A DNA stretch of 64,000 nucleotides from Osedax fenrisi (taxonomy: Eukaryota > Annelida > Polychaeta > Sabellida > Siboglinidae): contig OZ025240.1 in NCBI GenBank assembly GCA_964019155.1, forward strand, positions 43,586,746-43,650,745. The letters run 5' to 3'. Positions 25,717 through 37,792 of the stretch are shown piece by piece (position 1 is the stretch's first letter; each line of letters opens with the position of its first letter). A program made the translations under genes and the position numbers. The notes under the pieces are model-generated. The model did not search any database, had not been told where the DNA came from, and saw nothing but the letters and a program-made list of their open reading frames with translations.

Positions 25717-27580
25717 ATTTTTTATATTTAAATTTGTATATTCATATCATGTAGATGTATTAATAATACATTAATATTACATATTTTTAATATTAATGTA
25801 TGCCTTATAATATCATATGATTCTAATATTGAATCATAAATGGAGTGAAATGAGTATTGTATATAAATAGATAATAATTAGATGCAGTTAAACAATATGT
25901 AATATCATTATGTCAATATTGACAGAGAATAATTACGAGAGATACACATTATAACAAATATGTAAATATATAATGATATGTCAATATTAAAGTTGTCAAT
26001 ATAATAAGAGACACATAATAATATTGAATAAATACAATTCCAAACAAACATGTCAAATATGTCAATATGCAAATTGAAAATGTATGAAGTAACTATACTA
26101 TAGTCTTCTTATATATTTATAGATATTTTAATGCGTATTCAATTACAATTAATATATAATAAATAAATAAAATGAAATGTATACTATATGGTATGATGTA
26201 ATATATCTTTATTTGGTTAACATATCTTTTGATTTGCAGTTTGTATTAGGACAAACGTACACACGTAGTGTGTGTTACTTAGCGAAGTTATAATTAATAC
26301 AACACATGTACATTTTACTTTTATTATAACATATTATAATATGATATATCGGTATACCCATAATAATACTATAGGCCTCATTATATAATTATATTATAAT
26401 CATATATGATTAAATATGTATGACCTATTCTAAATATATTATTATATGCTATGATGATGATGATGGTATTTTGTGTATTATGTACTAAAATAGGGTCATG
26501 TAGACCCCTTGTAGACCCCTTCGCTTGTGCGGGTATAATATAATAATACGTTAAAGATAACACGATACAAACATAATAAGTTGGATGATTTAATTATTAG
26601 ATGTAGTAAGAAAAGAAGAAATAAGATTTATAAATATTTTGTGGGATCTAATATAATGAAAGGTAGGAGGGAATTACATAGGATGGGACCGAAATTTGTA
26701 AAAGTTTTAGATATATTATTAATTAATCTATTAATATTTCGCTATATTTTAATTTAAATTGTTAGTTTTAATATATTATTATTATTTATATAATCAACTA
26801 TAGTTATGTAAGTATACTTCTTTATGATGCTATCTTTTTAATTTAATATAATAATTGAATAATTTCAAGGGTACTGCATTGATTACATTTAATTACATAT
26901 CCATTGAACAAATATGATATAAGCAACACTCGTATACTAAATACAAGGTTGTAACTCTATGTATGATAATAAAGTTATGAAATTCGAATAACAGAATACC
27001 TCCTATCAACTGTATCCTATAAATAGTTATATCATATATGCTATCACGAGCTACATCTAATTGTGTTTGTATATGAAAATAAAGTTGATGGTCCACTCTT
27101 TAGGTCCCAGCAATTTTAAATAACTGCATTCAATACCCAGAGATTATGTATATTTAAAAAAAATATACGCATGTTTTTAATAAACGAAAATGTATACTCA
27201 TACATTACTATTTGTCTATTACAAGTGATATTTATTTTGATTAGTATATAATATATTATATTAATCTAAAGAAAAAAATCAAAAATAATCATTATTCATA
27301 ATATTATATTCAATTAATTATAATAATTATAAAAAAAAATTATTAAAAATAAATATGAAATTAAAATTAAAAATAATATATAAAATATTCGTATTTATAT
27401 ATAAATATATATTGATAAAATATTTACTATATATTATTCAACATGATAATTAAAAAAAATGATAACTTAATTAATTATTGAATAAAAAATAAAAATAAAA
27501 AAGAATAAAAATAATTACCTAAAGACAATATTTGTACTTTTTCTAATTTTTAATTTTATTTAAGAATATATTCAAGGTTA
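25717..27580. other. AT-rich intergenic DNA
   Basis: Frames at 26381-26563 and 26893-27096 (minus) are short and unrecognised. I see no structured repeat apart from short A/T runs. Confidence 0.4.
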
Positions 27581-27581
27581 A

Positions 27582-27950
27582 CTATCATAATTAAATAATC
27601 ATTTTCTTTCATTACATATTAAGTTATTTTGTTTTGGTATATATTTTTATAAATTATGTAATTAAAAATTCATAAAAATAATAATTATTGAATATTTTAT
27701 AACTGTTTATATATAGAAAATTATTATAAATTATTTAAATTGTGTATTATTATGAAATAAAGATGTATTAAAGATCAAATATCATTGTTAAATAATCATT
27801 TTCTTTCATAATAAGTTATTATATTTTAGAAAGGTATGTATTTTTATAAATTATGTAATTAAAAATTCATAAAAAAAAGAATTATTGAATATTATAGAAC
27901 CTTATATGTAGAAATTTATAAAATTGTGTATTATATTTACATGAATATTT
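27582..27950 (+). repeat. Direct duplication, period about 196 bp
   Basis: TTAAATAATCATTTTCTTTC occurs at 27593 and again near 27789. The following 170 bp match closely, including a shared ATTATGTAATTAAAAATTC. The copies have diverged by small indels. Confidence 0.7.
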
Positions 27951-28236
27951 TTTCAACTTACAATATTTCATTTAATATATATTTTATTTTAATAAAAGTT
28001 AACTTATTATTTACACATATAAATATTGATAATTATTATTCTATACAGTAATACTAATTTTCACTTATATACAATTTAATTTGTATTTATATTTAAGTAT
28101 AATGTATTATTTTATTTAAATTATATAAAAAAATAACAGTGCAGATAAATATTTATAATATATTGAATTTAAATAAAATTAAGAATACATAATTATTTAC
28201 AATAAATCATAATTGATAAATATACAATTATTTAGA

Positions 28237-28392
28237 ATGGTATTCTACAAAACAATCTTCTCTAGACCTTCCCCTAAGTCCACTTCATCAGCTAAGTTCG
28301 CCTTCTCCCAGGCTATCAAATACTTCATCTACTTATTCACTTTCACCGAATCCATCAACATAGTCGATACTGACTTGAACATAATCCTGTGA
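28237..28392 (+). CDS. Unrecognised 51-codon ORF, possible exon
   Basis: A compact GC-richer block in very AT-rich DNA reads MVFYKTIFSRPSPKSTSSAK and YFIYLFTFTESINIVDTD. The other strand has an acceptor-like TTTCTAATATCACAG just outside (about 28393-28407), so the true strand is uncertain. No family is recognised. Confidence 0.25.
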   Translation: MVFYKTIFSRPSPKSTSSAKFAFSQAIKYFIYLFTFTESINIVDTDLNIIL

Positions 28393-28566
28393 TATTAGAA
28401 ATATATAATTAGTATATAGTAATATATTGGTCAAATATAATATTCTATTCGATATATAATACTATATTATTTATAGTTACTTATCACCTTTAAGACTCAC
28501 ATGTAAGTCCTATCAACATAAGCGTAGAGTTCAAATATGTCATACCTCATTATCTACAATACCATA

Positions 28567-28609
<43 letters not shown>

Positions 28610-28832
28610 CAAATGCATGTAGATTTGTATATTTTCTAATGATATTATCTGAAACATGTATAACTAAAGTCATACAATATAAATAATCAATTTTCATCTA
28701 TGTAGAGGATTCAAAAATAGTAATTCGCCTGATTCTTCAGAAAAAATAAAATGGAATTATAATATATAATTAAAATTGTAATTTAATTTTAATTGTAATA
28801 TTAAATTAATTGTATATTGTATATAGTGTATT

Positions 28833-29300
28833 AAGTTAAATTAAATTAGTTAATATATTCTATAATTACTATATAAAAATTAATGATTATAATGAATGAA
28901 ATTAACATGTAATCAAACAAATTACATATAATATGATTTTGTTGCTAGTGAAATTAACAATATTGTAATTAATACAATTTAAAATATAAAATAGAATTCT
29001 AATATTTATAATGAATATAGTTATATTAAATTTGATAATATATTATATAATTAAAATATAAAATTAAAGATTATAATGAATGAAATACATGAGGAATCAA
29101 ACATATTACATAATATATGATTTTGATGCTAGTGAAATTTACAATATTTTGATTATTACAATTTTTAAATATAAAATAGAGTTATAATATTTAGTGTGTA
29201 TAATTATATTAAATTAGTTAATATATTCTATAATTACTTTATACAAATTAATGATTACATTGAATGAAACACATGAGGAATAAAAACACATTATATAGAT
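28833..29300 (+). repeat. Tandem repeat, period about 184 bp, 2.5 copies
   Basis: GTTAATATATTCTATAATTA-type starts occur at 28849, 29034 and 29217. Each is followed by an ATGAATGAAA block, and the first two also by a GATGCTAGTGAAATT-type block. Spacing of 185 and 183 bp suggests a small satellite-like array. Confidence 0.75.
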
Positions 29301-29603
29301 ATTTATACTAAGACAATTTATACTAAAAATATATATATATATATATATATGTGCTCTTATGATACTTATAATATCAGATAACCTAATGTATAATATAACC
29401 GAATAATATAAAGTGTATGATGTAATTTAAAGTGATAATAATATGATAATAATATAGTATAAGTGTTATTGAAATTAATATCTAATAATAATATTGATCA
29501 AATAAAATTATAATTATATATAGGATTATCCTACATTTATATATAAACAAATTATAATAATTATATAAACAGATATTTTAATACACATAGACAATCACAT
29601 ATA

Positions 29604-30521
29604 GGGGAAAGTAACTGAATACGGACAGTGCCAGAATACGGATACTATTGGTATCTCAGAAACCATAAATCCTACAAAAAAAATATTTAATGAATAAAAT
29701 ATTCATAATTATATAAAGTGTCTAAGAAAGTATTTTTTATTTTTTAATTATTCAAAATATTGCTGATATTTTCAATAAACTGATTTTTTTATTACGTTTT
29801 TAAATTTATGAAAAAAAATTTCTATTTAAAACCTTCTCAAGAATATACAAATGTATCGATATAAAATATAACACTATATTATTAAAAAATAAAGCATTCT
29901 AAAAACTATATATATAATTTCTATATTTGTTATTAAATATTCATTAAGTTATGAGCATATATCTAGATGTAATATAAGTCCCTAATACGGACACTATAGA
30001 TGTATTAATACGGACACCCTATAACCAATCAGATTGCAGCGTGTGAACTATTCTGATTTTCATAAAAATCGCGTGCGTTATAATATTAATACCACCAATA
30101 AATCTAACTCTAAAATTTGTATTATTTAGATACTTATTATTTAGATACAAATTTTATTATTAATAAAAAAATAATAAAATAAATAAATTATTAACTAATT
30201 AAATTATAATAAATTATTCATAAAATTAATTATAAATAATGTAATTGTAATTTGTCTCATTGATTCATCAATAATATATGGTTTATCTAGTGGTATTTAG
30301 GGTATCCGTATTACAACACAGGATGTCCGTATTAGGACACGGGTACCGAATACGGACACCCATGTTATCTATGGAATTAAATGATTAAATAAAATTATAA
30401 AATCACAATAATATCTATAATCATATAATATTAATATATTGTAATTTTTGAATACAAATAATGAGTCATAAAATGTTAAGACCATTTATTGTTAAATTGT
30501 ACGTATTTGGTTACTTTTCGC
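29604..30521 (+). mobile_element. TA-flanked TIR element, subfamily A, copy 1
   Basis: This 918-bp non-coding element is flanked by TA. It begins GGGGAAAGTAACTGAATACG and ends GGTTACTTTTCGC. Motifs TACGGACA(C) lie as two direct copies at the left end (29619-29642), two direct copies (about 29984-30018) just before ATAACCAATCAG (CCAAT at 30025-30029), a cluster of two inverted plus one direct copy (30302-30361), and a degenerate inverted copy at the right end. It matches the element at 62549 along its whole length. It presumably needs a transposase in trans. Confidence 0.85.
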
Positions 30522-30643
30522 TAGTTTGCGGCCGATAAATAGACATTTGTAGCTGAATTATTGGTTAAATCAAATACAGAGGTCTGTCCCTTATATCATA
30601 ACAGCATATAAACCATGTATATATACCATGAATTATACATATA

Positions 30644-30687
<44 letters not shown>

Positions 30688-31739
30688 TATACCATGGTGT
30701 GTTAAAATGAATATTAAGAATAGCATCCATGTTAAAATACATGTGCCATAACCCGAATTCGGAAAACTCGGAAAACTCGAAATATCGATTAAGATGATGT
30801 GTACAATGTACGTCGAACTTTTAGTTAATGATGGAAACGCCGCCATTATATACACACACGTATATAAATATAATGATAATGTTTAACGTAGATTAAAAAC
30901 CGTTAACTTTTGTAATCACTAATGTTCAGTAAACTACTACACATATATAAACATGTGTATACACCTATATAAAGGTTATAACCTATCATTTACTATAACA
31001 TATGATATTAAGAATATTATGTCTATAAAATAAAATATAACTCATTGTAGGATGGAAATAGAATAGTACTCTAGACTAACAGCAATAATAGTACTCTTAT
31101 ATATGTTACATAATATATTTATATTGTAGTTAAGTGACGCCGTCCCTGGGATCCCTATGGTAACCTTCGTATTTTTATTTTTTTTTATTTTAGTTTTATG
31201 TTTAGATATCAAAATTTAGTTTGTTTTCTAAATAATGATATATTACTTGTTATAAAAAAATAAATATAACTATAATAAATTTGAATATTAAATATCAGTT
31301 CGTGAACAAAATGTACTTATTATTATTATTCTAAATATATAACTAAAACTTTAAGAAGATATATCTCAGAATATTTAATTTTGATTTTTTCACTCATTTC
31401 AAACTCCCCTAAATGTTGAACCTTTGATGAATTATTAAAAATATTATATATATACTCAAAGAATTTTATTAGAGTATATATATATAATATTATTAATACT
31501 ACATCATATATTTAAAATATATGCATAAATTCTATTGATAACATTATTATATACTATCACAAAAACATTTATATTTTTGAATGTTAAAATATTGTTATTA
31601 GTAAAATCCTTTATATTCACTTTCTTCATCTTACCATCAACTAACAATATCTATACTATCTAAGGGTGCATTTTTTGTAACGTTACACATTATACTGTCT
31701 TACCAACCTTTACTAACATGTATACATGTAGTATAATTA
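30522..31739. other. AT-rich intergenic DNA
   Basis: One (TA)n run (about 30644-30685). CGGAAAACT is repeated twice near 30760. No gene is seen. Confidence 0.4.
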
Positions 31740-31912
31740 ATGTTATGAATAATTTAAAATAATTTAATTAGTAATTAATTAATTAATTTTTAAAGTATTT
31801 TTAAAAATTAATAATCAATTAAGTATCTAAATAATAACATTTTTAGATTTGGCTTCATTGGTGGTATTAATATTTTAACGCACGCGATTTTTATGAATAT
31901 TAGAATATATTC
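31740..31912 (-). mobile_element. Subfamily A internal fragment
   Basis: Reverse-complement similarity to about 30050-30240 of copy 1, including ACGCACGCGATTTTTATGAA and AAGTATCTAAATAATAA. Both termini are missing, so this is a deletion relic. Confidence 0.55.
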
Positions 31913-31989
31913 TGATATAAACCTATAGGTTACACGTGAGTTACTATGGTATACTATATAGTATACCGTCTATGACTACACTTTATCCA

Positions 31990-33660
31990 TACAATTATGA
32001 TATATCTTCTTCACAACATTTTATAATAAGATTGAATCCATCATAGTAAAGATCAAGAACCATAAACCTACTGCAAACTATCCTCCACTCATATTACTCT
32101 ACCTATATCTGATTTATTAGTTTTTTTTCGTCCGCCACATATATCTCACATATCTAAACTATATCTACATGCATCCTCTTCGATATCTCCCTCCGATACT
32201 GTTCCACTATATATTTTTAAACTTTACTCCGATTATCTATGTCCAACTATCTGTAACATCATCTCACATTCCCTAAATTACGGTACTATCCTTTCAATTT
32301 TTAAACAAGCAATAATCACTCCCATTCTTAAAAAACCTTCACTCAATCCTGAATCACTTCTCAATTATCGCCCAATTTCTCAGCTACATTTGGTGAGTAC
32401 AATTTTGGAAAGAGTTGTCTCTTGTCAACTAATCTACTATTTAACCGCCAATAATATCCATATTCCTCCACAAAGTGGTTTTCGCCGAGGATACTCCACA
32501 AAAACATCACTACTAAATGTAATTGATGTCAACACTTCTACACGTAATACTAAAACTTGCTGTCAACTAGTAGGACAAATGCTTAATGCTGGACATATTC
32601 AGTGCTTTCGATACTCCTGATCACCAAATTCTACTGTCCCGTCTATACCTGCTTGATTTAAGAGACCTCTCTTGGTTTACTTCATATCTACCTGACCGTA
32701 GTATCAGTATAACAATTTATAATTCTTTGTATTCCCCTTCTCCTATGAAATATGGTGTTTCCCATATATCAGTACTTGGTCCTTCACTTTTCTATATTTA
32801 TTTATATCCACAACCATCTATAATATCTATATATATAAATATATATTACCATCTATATGCAGATGACATACAACTATATATCTTTCTTACCACTAATTCA
32901 TCACCAGGTCTCAATAATCCATTCTCCAATTGTGTTAATGACATTAAAGAATGGATTATTTCTAATAATATTCTCCTTAAATACCTCAAAAACTACATTG
33001 TTGAATCATATTCCATCTCCAAATTACTTCCATCCTTTTCTTATTGATACCATTGTAATATCTCCTTTTCCTACTGCATCCAACTTAGGTGTATTTTTGA
33101 TTCTACTCTTTCCTTCATTCCTCATATTACTGCGATCACTAAATCTGCATTATAATCTATTTAGAATTAGAAAAATACGAAAATCAATTACTGTATCTCT
33201 TATTAAAACTCTAGTTAATTCCCTTGTCCTCTCACGTATAGATTACTGTTCCTCAATCCTTATCAATATTCCATTATCCTTTATCTATCCCATAAATCGA
33301 GTTATTCACTCACCAATCTGTACAACATATAACCTACGTATTCTAGATCATTCCTCTACTTCCTCATAGCAACACTTACCTCCATAGTTCCATTTAACAA
33401 ACGTTCTGCCTATCGAAGTCTATATCATGTTCATTTCTCAATATACTCTTCGAATTTCCACTCCTATATTTCTGCTTTTCTAATACAACAATCTTCCCTT
33501 CCATCTCTTAGAAACCATGCATCTCATCTTCTATCTAACCCTATTCTCTGTCCCTCAAAAATGAATACTCGGGTACTGAGTTATATTGGTCTAAAACTAT
33601 GGAATTAACCCTATATTAGATCCATAAAATCGCATAAATCATTCAAGAAATATATACAAT
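31990..33660 (+). pseudogene. L2/CR1-like LINE reverse transcriptase, frameshifted
   Basis: Domains run in order across several frames. A SPSDTVPLYIFKLY spacer, PILKKPSLNPE and NYRPISQLHLVSTILERVV are followed by QSGFRRGYSTKTSLLNVIDV. FSAFDTPDHQILLSRL then gives way to a degraded GVSHISVLGPSLF, and YADDIQLYI keeps both catalytic Asp residues. The thumb (LVLSRIDYCSSIL) and C-terminal motif GLKLWN (near 33590) follow. Frameshifts near 32590, 33047 and 33370 disable it. The LKKPxLxPE-NYRPIS signature fits the L2 branch of CR1-group non-LTR elements. The endonuclease is absent, so it is 5' truncated. Confidence 0.75.
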
Positions 33661-34667
33661 AATTTATCTTATGTGGCAACCTTTAATACTAATATTGTTT
33701 TCATTATTATTTTATTTATTAATTTCCTTTCGATTTATTCTTTTTTATTTTATATTATTATTAGTAATGTTATTTATTATTTTATCTATTTTTATTATTT
33801 ATATTTCTGTATATACACTTTTGAGAAATCATTTATGATCTATCTTAGTGTTGTATAATGTTTCAGTTAAATTAATTTCAATATAAAATAAAGTATATTA
33901 CATAAAGTATATATATATATATATATATATATAGATCGTCGTGAAGCGACGATGCTACGAACTCAATACATAAATGCAAGATCGGAAGACACCAGTTATA
34001 CTCACCTTTTATTCATCTTTAATATGCACTCTTAAAATTATATATTAAAGTGGATTTACAAATTAAAAATTAAATTTTTTTAATTCGCCTAGATTATTCA
34101 ATAGGAAGCGCTTTTTAATAACATTAGATTCATGACTCTGCATACAATTTAAAAGTTTATTAACATTTATTGTATTAAACATGTTTAATGTATGCATACA
34201 TTACACGTCAATCGTATTCATATATATTGGTAAGTTATTTATAGATATTATATTATATTATCATATTTAATATACATATATTGTATAATAAAGTGAATCT
34301 ATATCGATAACGTAATTATTTCTATTAACATTTTATTAAAAGTTTATTTATATTATTTATTTAAATCCTAATCAAGTGTCATTTCCATGGTTATGACCTA
34401 AAACAGCCAACATTTAAAATTATAAATTATAAAAATGTTTGTATATAAATATTATTAAAAATTGTAATATTATTAAACTTACTAATTTAGTAACAAATAT
34501 ATTTGAATAGTATTCTATAATATATATTATTAATAATATTATATTAAATATAAAATTATCATTATTTTTCGATATTGATTTACTAATTGAAATTGGGAAT
34601 GGAATTATCTTAGATAGTGAGTAAAAACTGATTGAAGTGGTATATTCAGAACTGGCCACAAATTTCA
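33661..34667. other. LINE 3' flank and AT-rich spacer
   Basis: T-rich sequence to about 33900 may be LINE 3' UTR; a (TA)n run follows (33907-33932). The small frames here are low complexity. No gene is seen. Confidence 0.4.
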
Positions 34668-35379
34668 CCGATCACGAATGGTTGACACAACGAAATATCC
34701 TTTGCTCACTGAACGTAGTATACTACAGTACACTATAGTGACTAACAATAAGTTCTTGATTTAATACCTGGACAGTTAAAACGATTTATATTACTGGATA
34801 CTGTATGTTGCCAAGATGGATCCACTAGTGAAGAACTAGCAAATATGATGTACCCAGTCGAATATTTGAATACTATTGAAGTATGCGGTATTCCTTAACA
34901 TGTCGTTAAGTTAAAAGTTAGTAGACCCATTATACTCATTCGTTCAATCGAAACACCTCGTTTATTAAATGGTACTCGAATAATCATCACTACATTTTTC
35001 GACGAGGTGATTGCTGCTACGTTGAACATTGGACCATACGCTGGTGATGAAGTATTCATCCCAAGGATACCGTTAACCGCTGCTGATCATGACATACCTA
35101 TTCAAAGATTACAGTTTCTAGTAAAGATAATCTACGCCATGACAACCAATAAATCGCAAGACCAGACATTTGATACTATCGGCATGCACATGGAACGTGA
35201 TTGTTTCTCACATGGATAACTCTACGTTAGTCTATAGTGAGTCGGGAACCCTGGACAAATCCATGTGTATAACCCTCGTGGAAGGATTACATGAAACGTT
35301 GTTTATCCTGAAGTATTTCGTAATACTGTTGGTTATTATCACAACAGTTATAATGTATATTATTTTTTTTATTATTTAA
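34668..35379 (+). pseudogene. Helitron Rep/helicase, C-terminal remnant
   Basis: The frame at 35007-35216 reads GDEVFIPRIPLTAADHD, RLQFLVKIIYAMTTNKSQDQ and MHMERDCFSHG, the hallmark C-terminal motifs (FIPRIP, RLQFP, NKSQGQ, CFSHGQLYVACSR) of the Pif1-like helicase in Helitron transposons. Past the TAA the frame continues as LYV, VGNPGQIHVYNPRG and NVVYPEVFRN, with stops where Q, AC and R codons should be. Upstream (34668-35006) weak matches occur in several frames. Rolling-circle Rep and the helicase ATPase motifs are absent, so it is a dead 3' fragment. Confidence 0.8.
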
Positions 35380-35416
35380 TTACTATTATTATATTTATTA
35401 TGTATATTATATTAAT

Positions 35417-35707
35417 TTCTCAATATTTGTTTTTTATAACATAATTAATTTAAATCAAATAAATAATAAATTTCTTATTTCTAAAATACACCATCAAAAT
35501 TTGTTTTTTATAACATAATTAATTTAAATAAAATAAATAATATATTTATTATTTGTAAAATACACCATAAAAATTTGTTTTTTATAACATAATTAATTTA
35601 AATTAAATAAATAATATATTTCTTATTTCTAAAATACACCATCAGAATTTGTTTTTTATAATATAATAATTTAAATAAATAATATATTTCTTATTTCTAA
35701 AATACAC
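35417..35707 (+). repeat. 75-bp minisatellite, four copies
   Basis: Four tandem units begin TTTGTTTTTTATAA and end AAAATACACC, with period near 75 bp; the last copy is a few bases shorter. The array starts only about 40 bp after the Helitron helicase remnant. Minisatellites near the 3' end are known in some Helitrons/Helentrons, so the two may belong together. Confidence 0.85.
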
Positions 35708-35777
35708 CTAGATAATACAATTTTCTAATAATAACTCACAATTCTCAACTATCCGAACATACACCGGGGCAAAACGT

Positions 35778-35781
35778 CTAA
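35778..35781 (+). other. Possible Helitron 3' terminus (CTAA then T)
   Basis: CACCGGGGCAAAACGTCTAA followed by T lies 70 bp past the minisatellite. It fits the CTRR-then-T rule of Helitron ends, but the expected strong upstream hairpin is not obvious. Confidence 0.25.
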
Positions 35782-36264
35782 TATATATATATTAATATAT
35801 TAATATTACAGTAGTATAATACAACACTTTATATAATTAATATTTCTAATTAATAAATAAATTATTCTATTGAAATATATTTAAGTATATATCCTATAGG
35901 GTATATATATATATATATATAAAGTATACACCATATAGCATTCTTATACTACTTAATAATATAATTTAATCTTACTAATACGCTTTTATTTATATATTAT
36001 ATGTCATGTATTATGTTCAAGCATATTAAAATAAAGTATATGGTCTACTTTATTTTGAACTTTCGCTTTATTATTATATTATATAATGTATTTATAATAC
36101 ATTAAAGAACTGTACATTAATAAAATCCTGCTTAGGACCAATATAATCTATAAAAACGTGATATTATTAGAAACAACTACAAAAACGTCAAACTTCGATA
36201 CTTTGCTTCACAGACTTTCTTCTCAATGACAAACTGTACGTACTTATTATGTATATACTCTTTT
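35782..36264. other. AT-rich spacer
   Basis: Short (TA)n runs only; no gene or element boundary is seen. Confidence 0.35.
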
Positions 36265-36485
36265 ATATTTCATGGTATTATATGTTATCATGAAGTTTAT
36301 ACATCTGTAAATAATATATATATATATATATACTAAAAAATAAATTTATTCTACCACTTATGAAATCAAATAAATATATTTCATGGTATTATATGTTATC
36401 ATGAAGTTTATACATCTGTAAATAATATATATATATATATATACTAAAAAATAAATTTATTCTACCACTTATGAAATCAAATAAA
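36265..36485 (+). repeat. Perfect 111-bp tandem duplication
   Basis: Two copies, with the same anchor (CATGGTATTATATGTTATCA) at 36271 and 36382, appear identical over more than 100 bp, including an internal (TA)n of equal length. This points to a very recent duplication or an assembly artefact. Confidence 0.85.
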
Positions 36486-36622
36486 TTAAAAAATACAATA
36501 TTTTTTAAAGGTCCAAAGTTATATAATGAATTAATGTTTAATAATCTTTTACGAAAAAATAATATTAATAATGTATTTATTCTAAAAAAAACATTAAAAT
36601 ATTCATTTATAAGTAAATATTA
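36450..36622 (+). pseudogene. LINE ORF2 C-terminal tail
   Basis: The frame MKSNKLKNTIFFKGPKLYNE, then NVFILKKTLKYSFISKY and a stop, matches the C-terminal 'GPKLWNSLP...FKKxLKxYL' signature of CR1/Jockey-group LINEs. Only the tail is present, and its upstream part coincides with the second copy of the 111-bp duplication. The T-rich stretch to about 36800 may be 3' UTR. Confidence 0.6.
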
Positions 36623-37081
36623 GAATTTTTGTATATATATTATATATTTTAATATTTATTTTTTTAATATTTATATTTGTTTTACATCTTGTTTCGTTTA
36701 TTGTTTTAAATATTTAAAAAAATTATTATTGGTATTATTTGTCATCTGTAATTTGACAAGAATGTGGTGCTATTGCACGTCTTATTGAAAGATGATTAAT
36801 GTTTGTTTAGTAGTTTTAATTTTATATATGTTATAACATACTTTTAGATATTTTTATTTTACACATATTTATAATAATTTACTATTTTTATTAACAAGTT
36901 CTCAATATTACAATATAATAAATTTACATATTTTACTAATATATATTTTAATACATTTTAATATTATACAATTATTTTATTATTTACTTTAATGTAATGG
37001 ATTGAAATATGATGATAACTTATGTTCATGAACAGTGTTTTATTATTTTTATTAATTTATATATATATATATATATATATA
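36623..37081. other. LINE 3' flank ending in (TA)n target of the LTR element
   Basis: AT-rich DNA, probably LINE 3' UTR at first. The (TA)n run at about 37061-37081 is the left flank of the LTR retrotransposon. Confidence 0.45.
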
Positions 37082-37644
37082 TGTAGTATGGTATACTAGT
37101 GGTAATTATGATAGAATGTAGTATGGTATACTAGTGGTAATTATGATAGAATGTATGTGTGTATATATGTGGGAATGAGAAATGTGAACATTATTATGTA
37201 ATATAGAAATGGATGTTTTTGGTAATGTACAATTATAATTATAACTGTTGATTGGAATTAGATTTGATTTTATATTTGTAAAGAAGGGGGCGTGGCGTCT
37301 GATAGATTAACTGTTTTTATATATTAAATGTTGTTATTCGAATGCCTGGATGACAGGATATTTATACATTGCTACAGTGAATGCTTACACTCGATGCAAC
37401 ACAGTCGTATAAAATCATTTACATTATCTACTACGAATTATTGTTTTAACATTATTAACGTTAACATTATATATTATATTATATATATTAATATCTGTTG
37501 ATACTAAAAGGTAACGTAATGACTTGTAAATATAATTCAATATTAATATGTATAATACCCATGTTTATAGTACGGGGTTCTTGTTCTCTTCGTAATAAAA
37601 CGTATAACCTGATTGTGAACTATCTTTGCGGAAACGCGACAACA
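37082..37644 (+). repeat. 5' LTR
   Basis: This 563-bp repeat begins TGTAGTATGG and ends ACAACA. Its first 35 bp are exactly duplicated in tandem (37082-37116 and 37117-37151), so the original LTR edge may have been the second unit. TATAAAA at 37408-37414 and AATAAA at 37594-37599 are likely promoter and polyadenylation signals, putting R between about 37440 and 37615. Confidence 0.95.
37408..37414 (+). promoter_or_regulatory. LTR TATA box
   Basis: TATAAAA preceded by a relatively GC-richer stretch, about 185 bp upstream of the AATAAA signal in the same LTR. Position fits a U3 core promoter. Confidence 0.55.
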
Positions 37645-37645
37645 T

Positions 37646-37663
37646 TGGTGACAGCGGCGAACA
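37646..37663 (+). other. Primer-binding site
   Basis: TGGTGACAGCGGCGAACA begins 1 nt after the LTR. A TGG start is required to pair with a tRNA CCA tail. The first seven bases (TGGTGAC) agree with a tRNA-Trp primer as used by some animal Ty3/gypsy elements, but later bases diverge, so the primer is uncertain. Confidence 0.6.
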
Positions 37664-37792
37664 ACAGCACGTACGATTTGGAGACATTAAAGAAAACCCC
37701 GGCTTATGTTAGTTAATCTATTAGATAGACACGCCCGCTTATTTTTTAATAAAAAAAAGTTCTGAATGACTAAGTGTGGTGTGTGTATGTGA

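Noticed and set aside
28833..29300. CRISPR-like regular repeats
   Set aside because: Units are contiguous 184-bp tandem copies without spacers, in eukaryotic DNA.
37498..37716. 72-codon frame at the end of the 5' LTR (also 42240-42491 at the 3' LTR)
   Set aside because: It lies in the LTR and leader and crosses the PBS; it is a chance frame repeated because the LTR is repeated.
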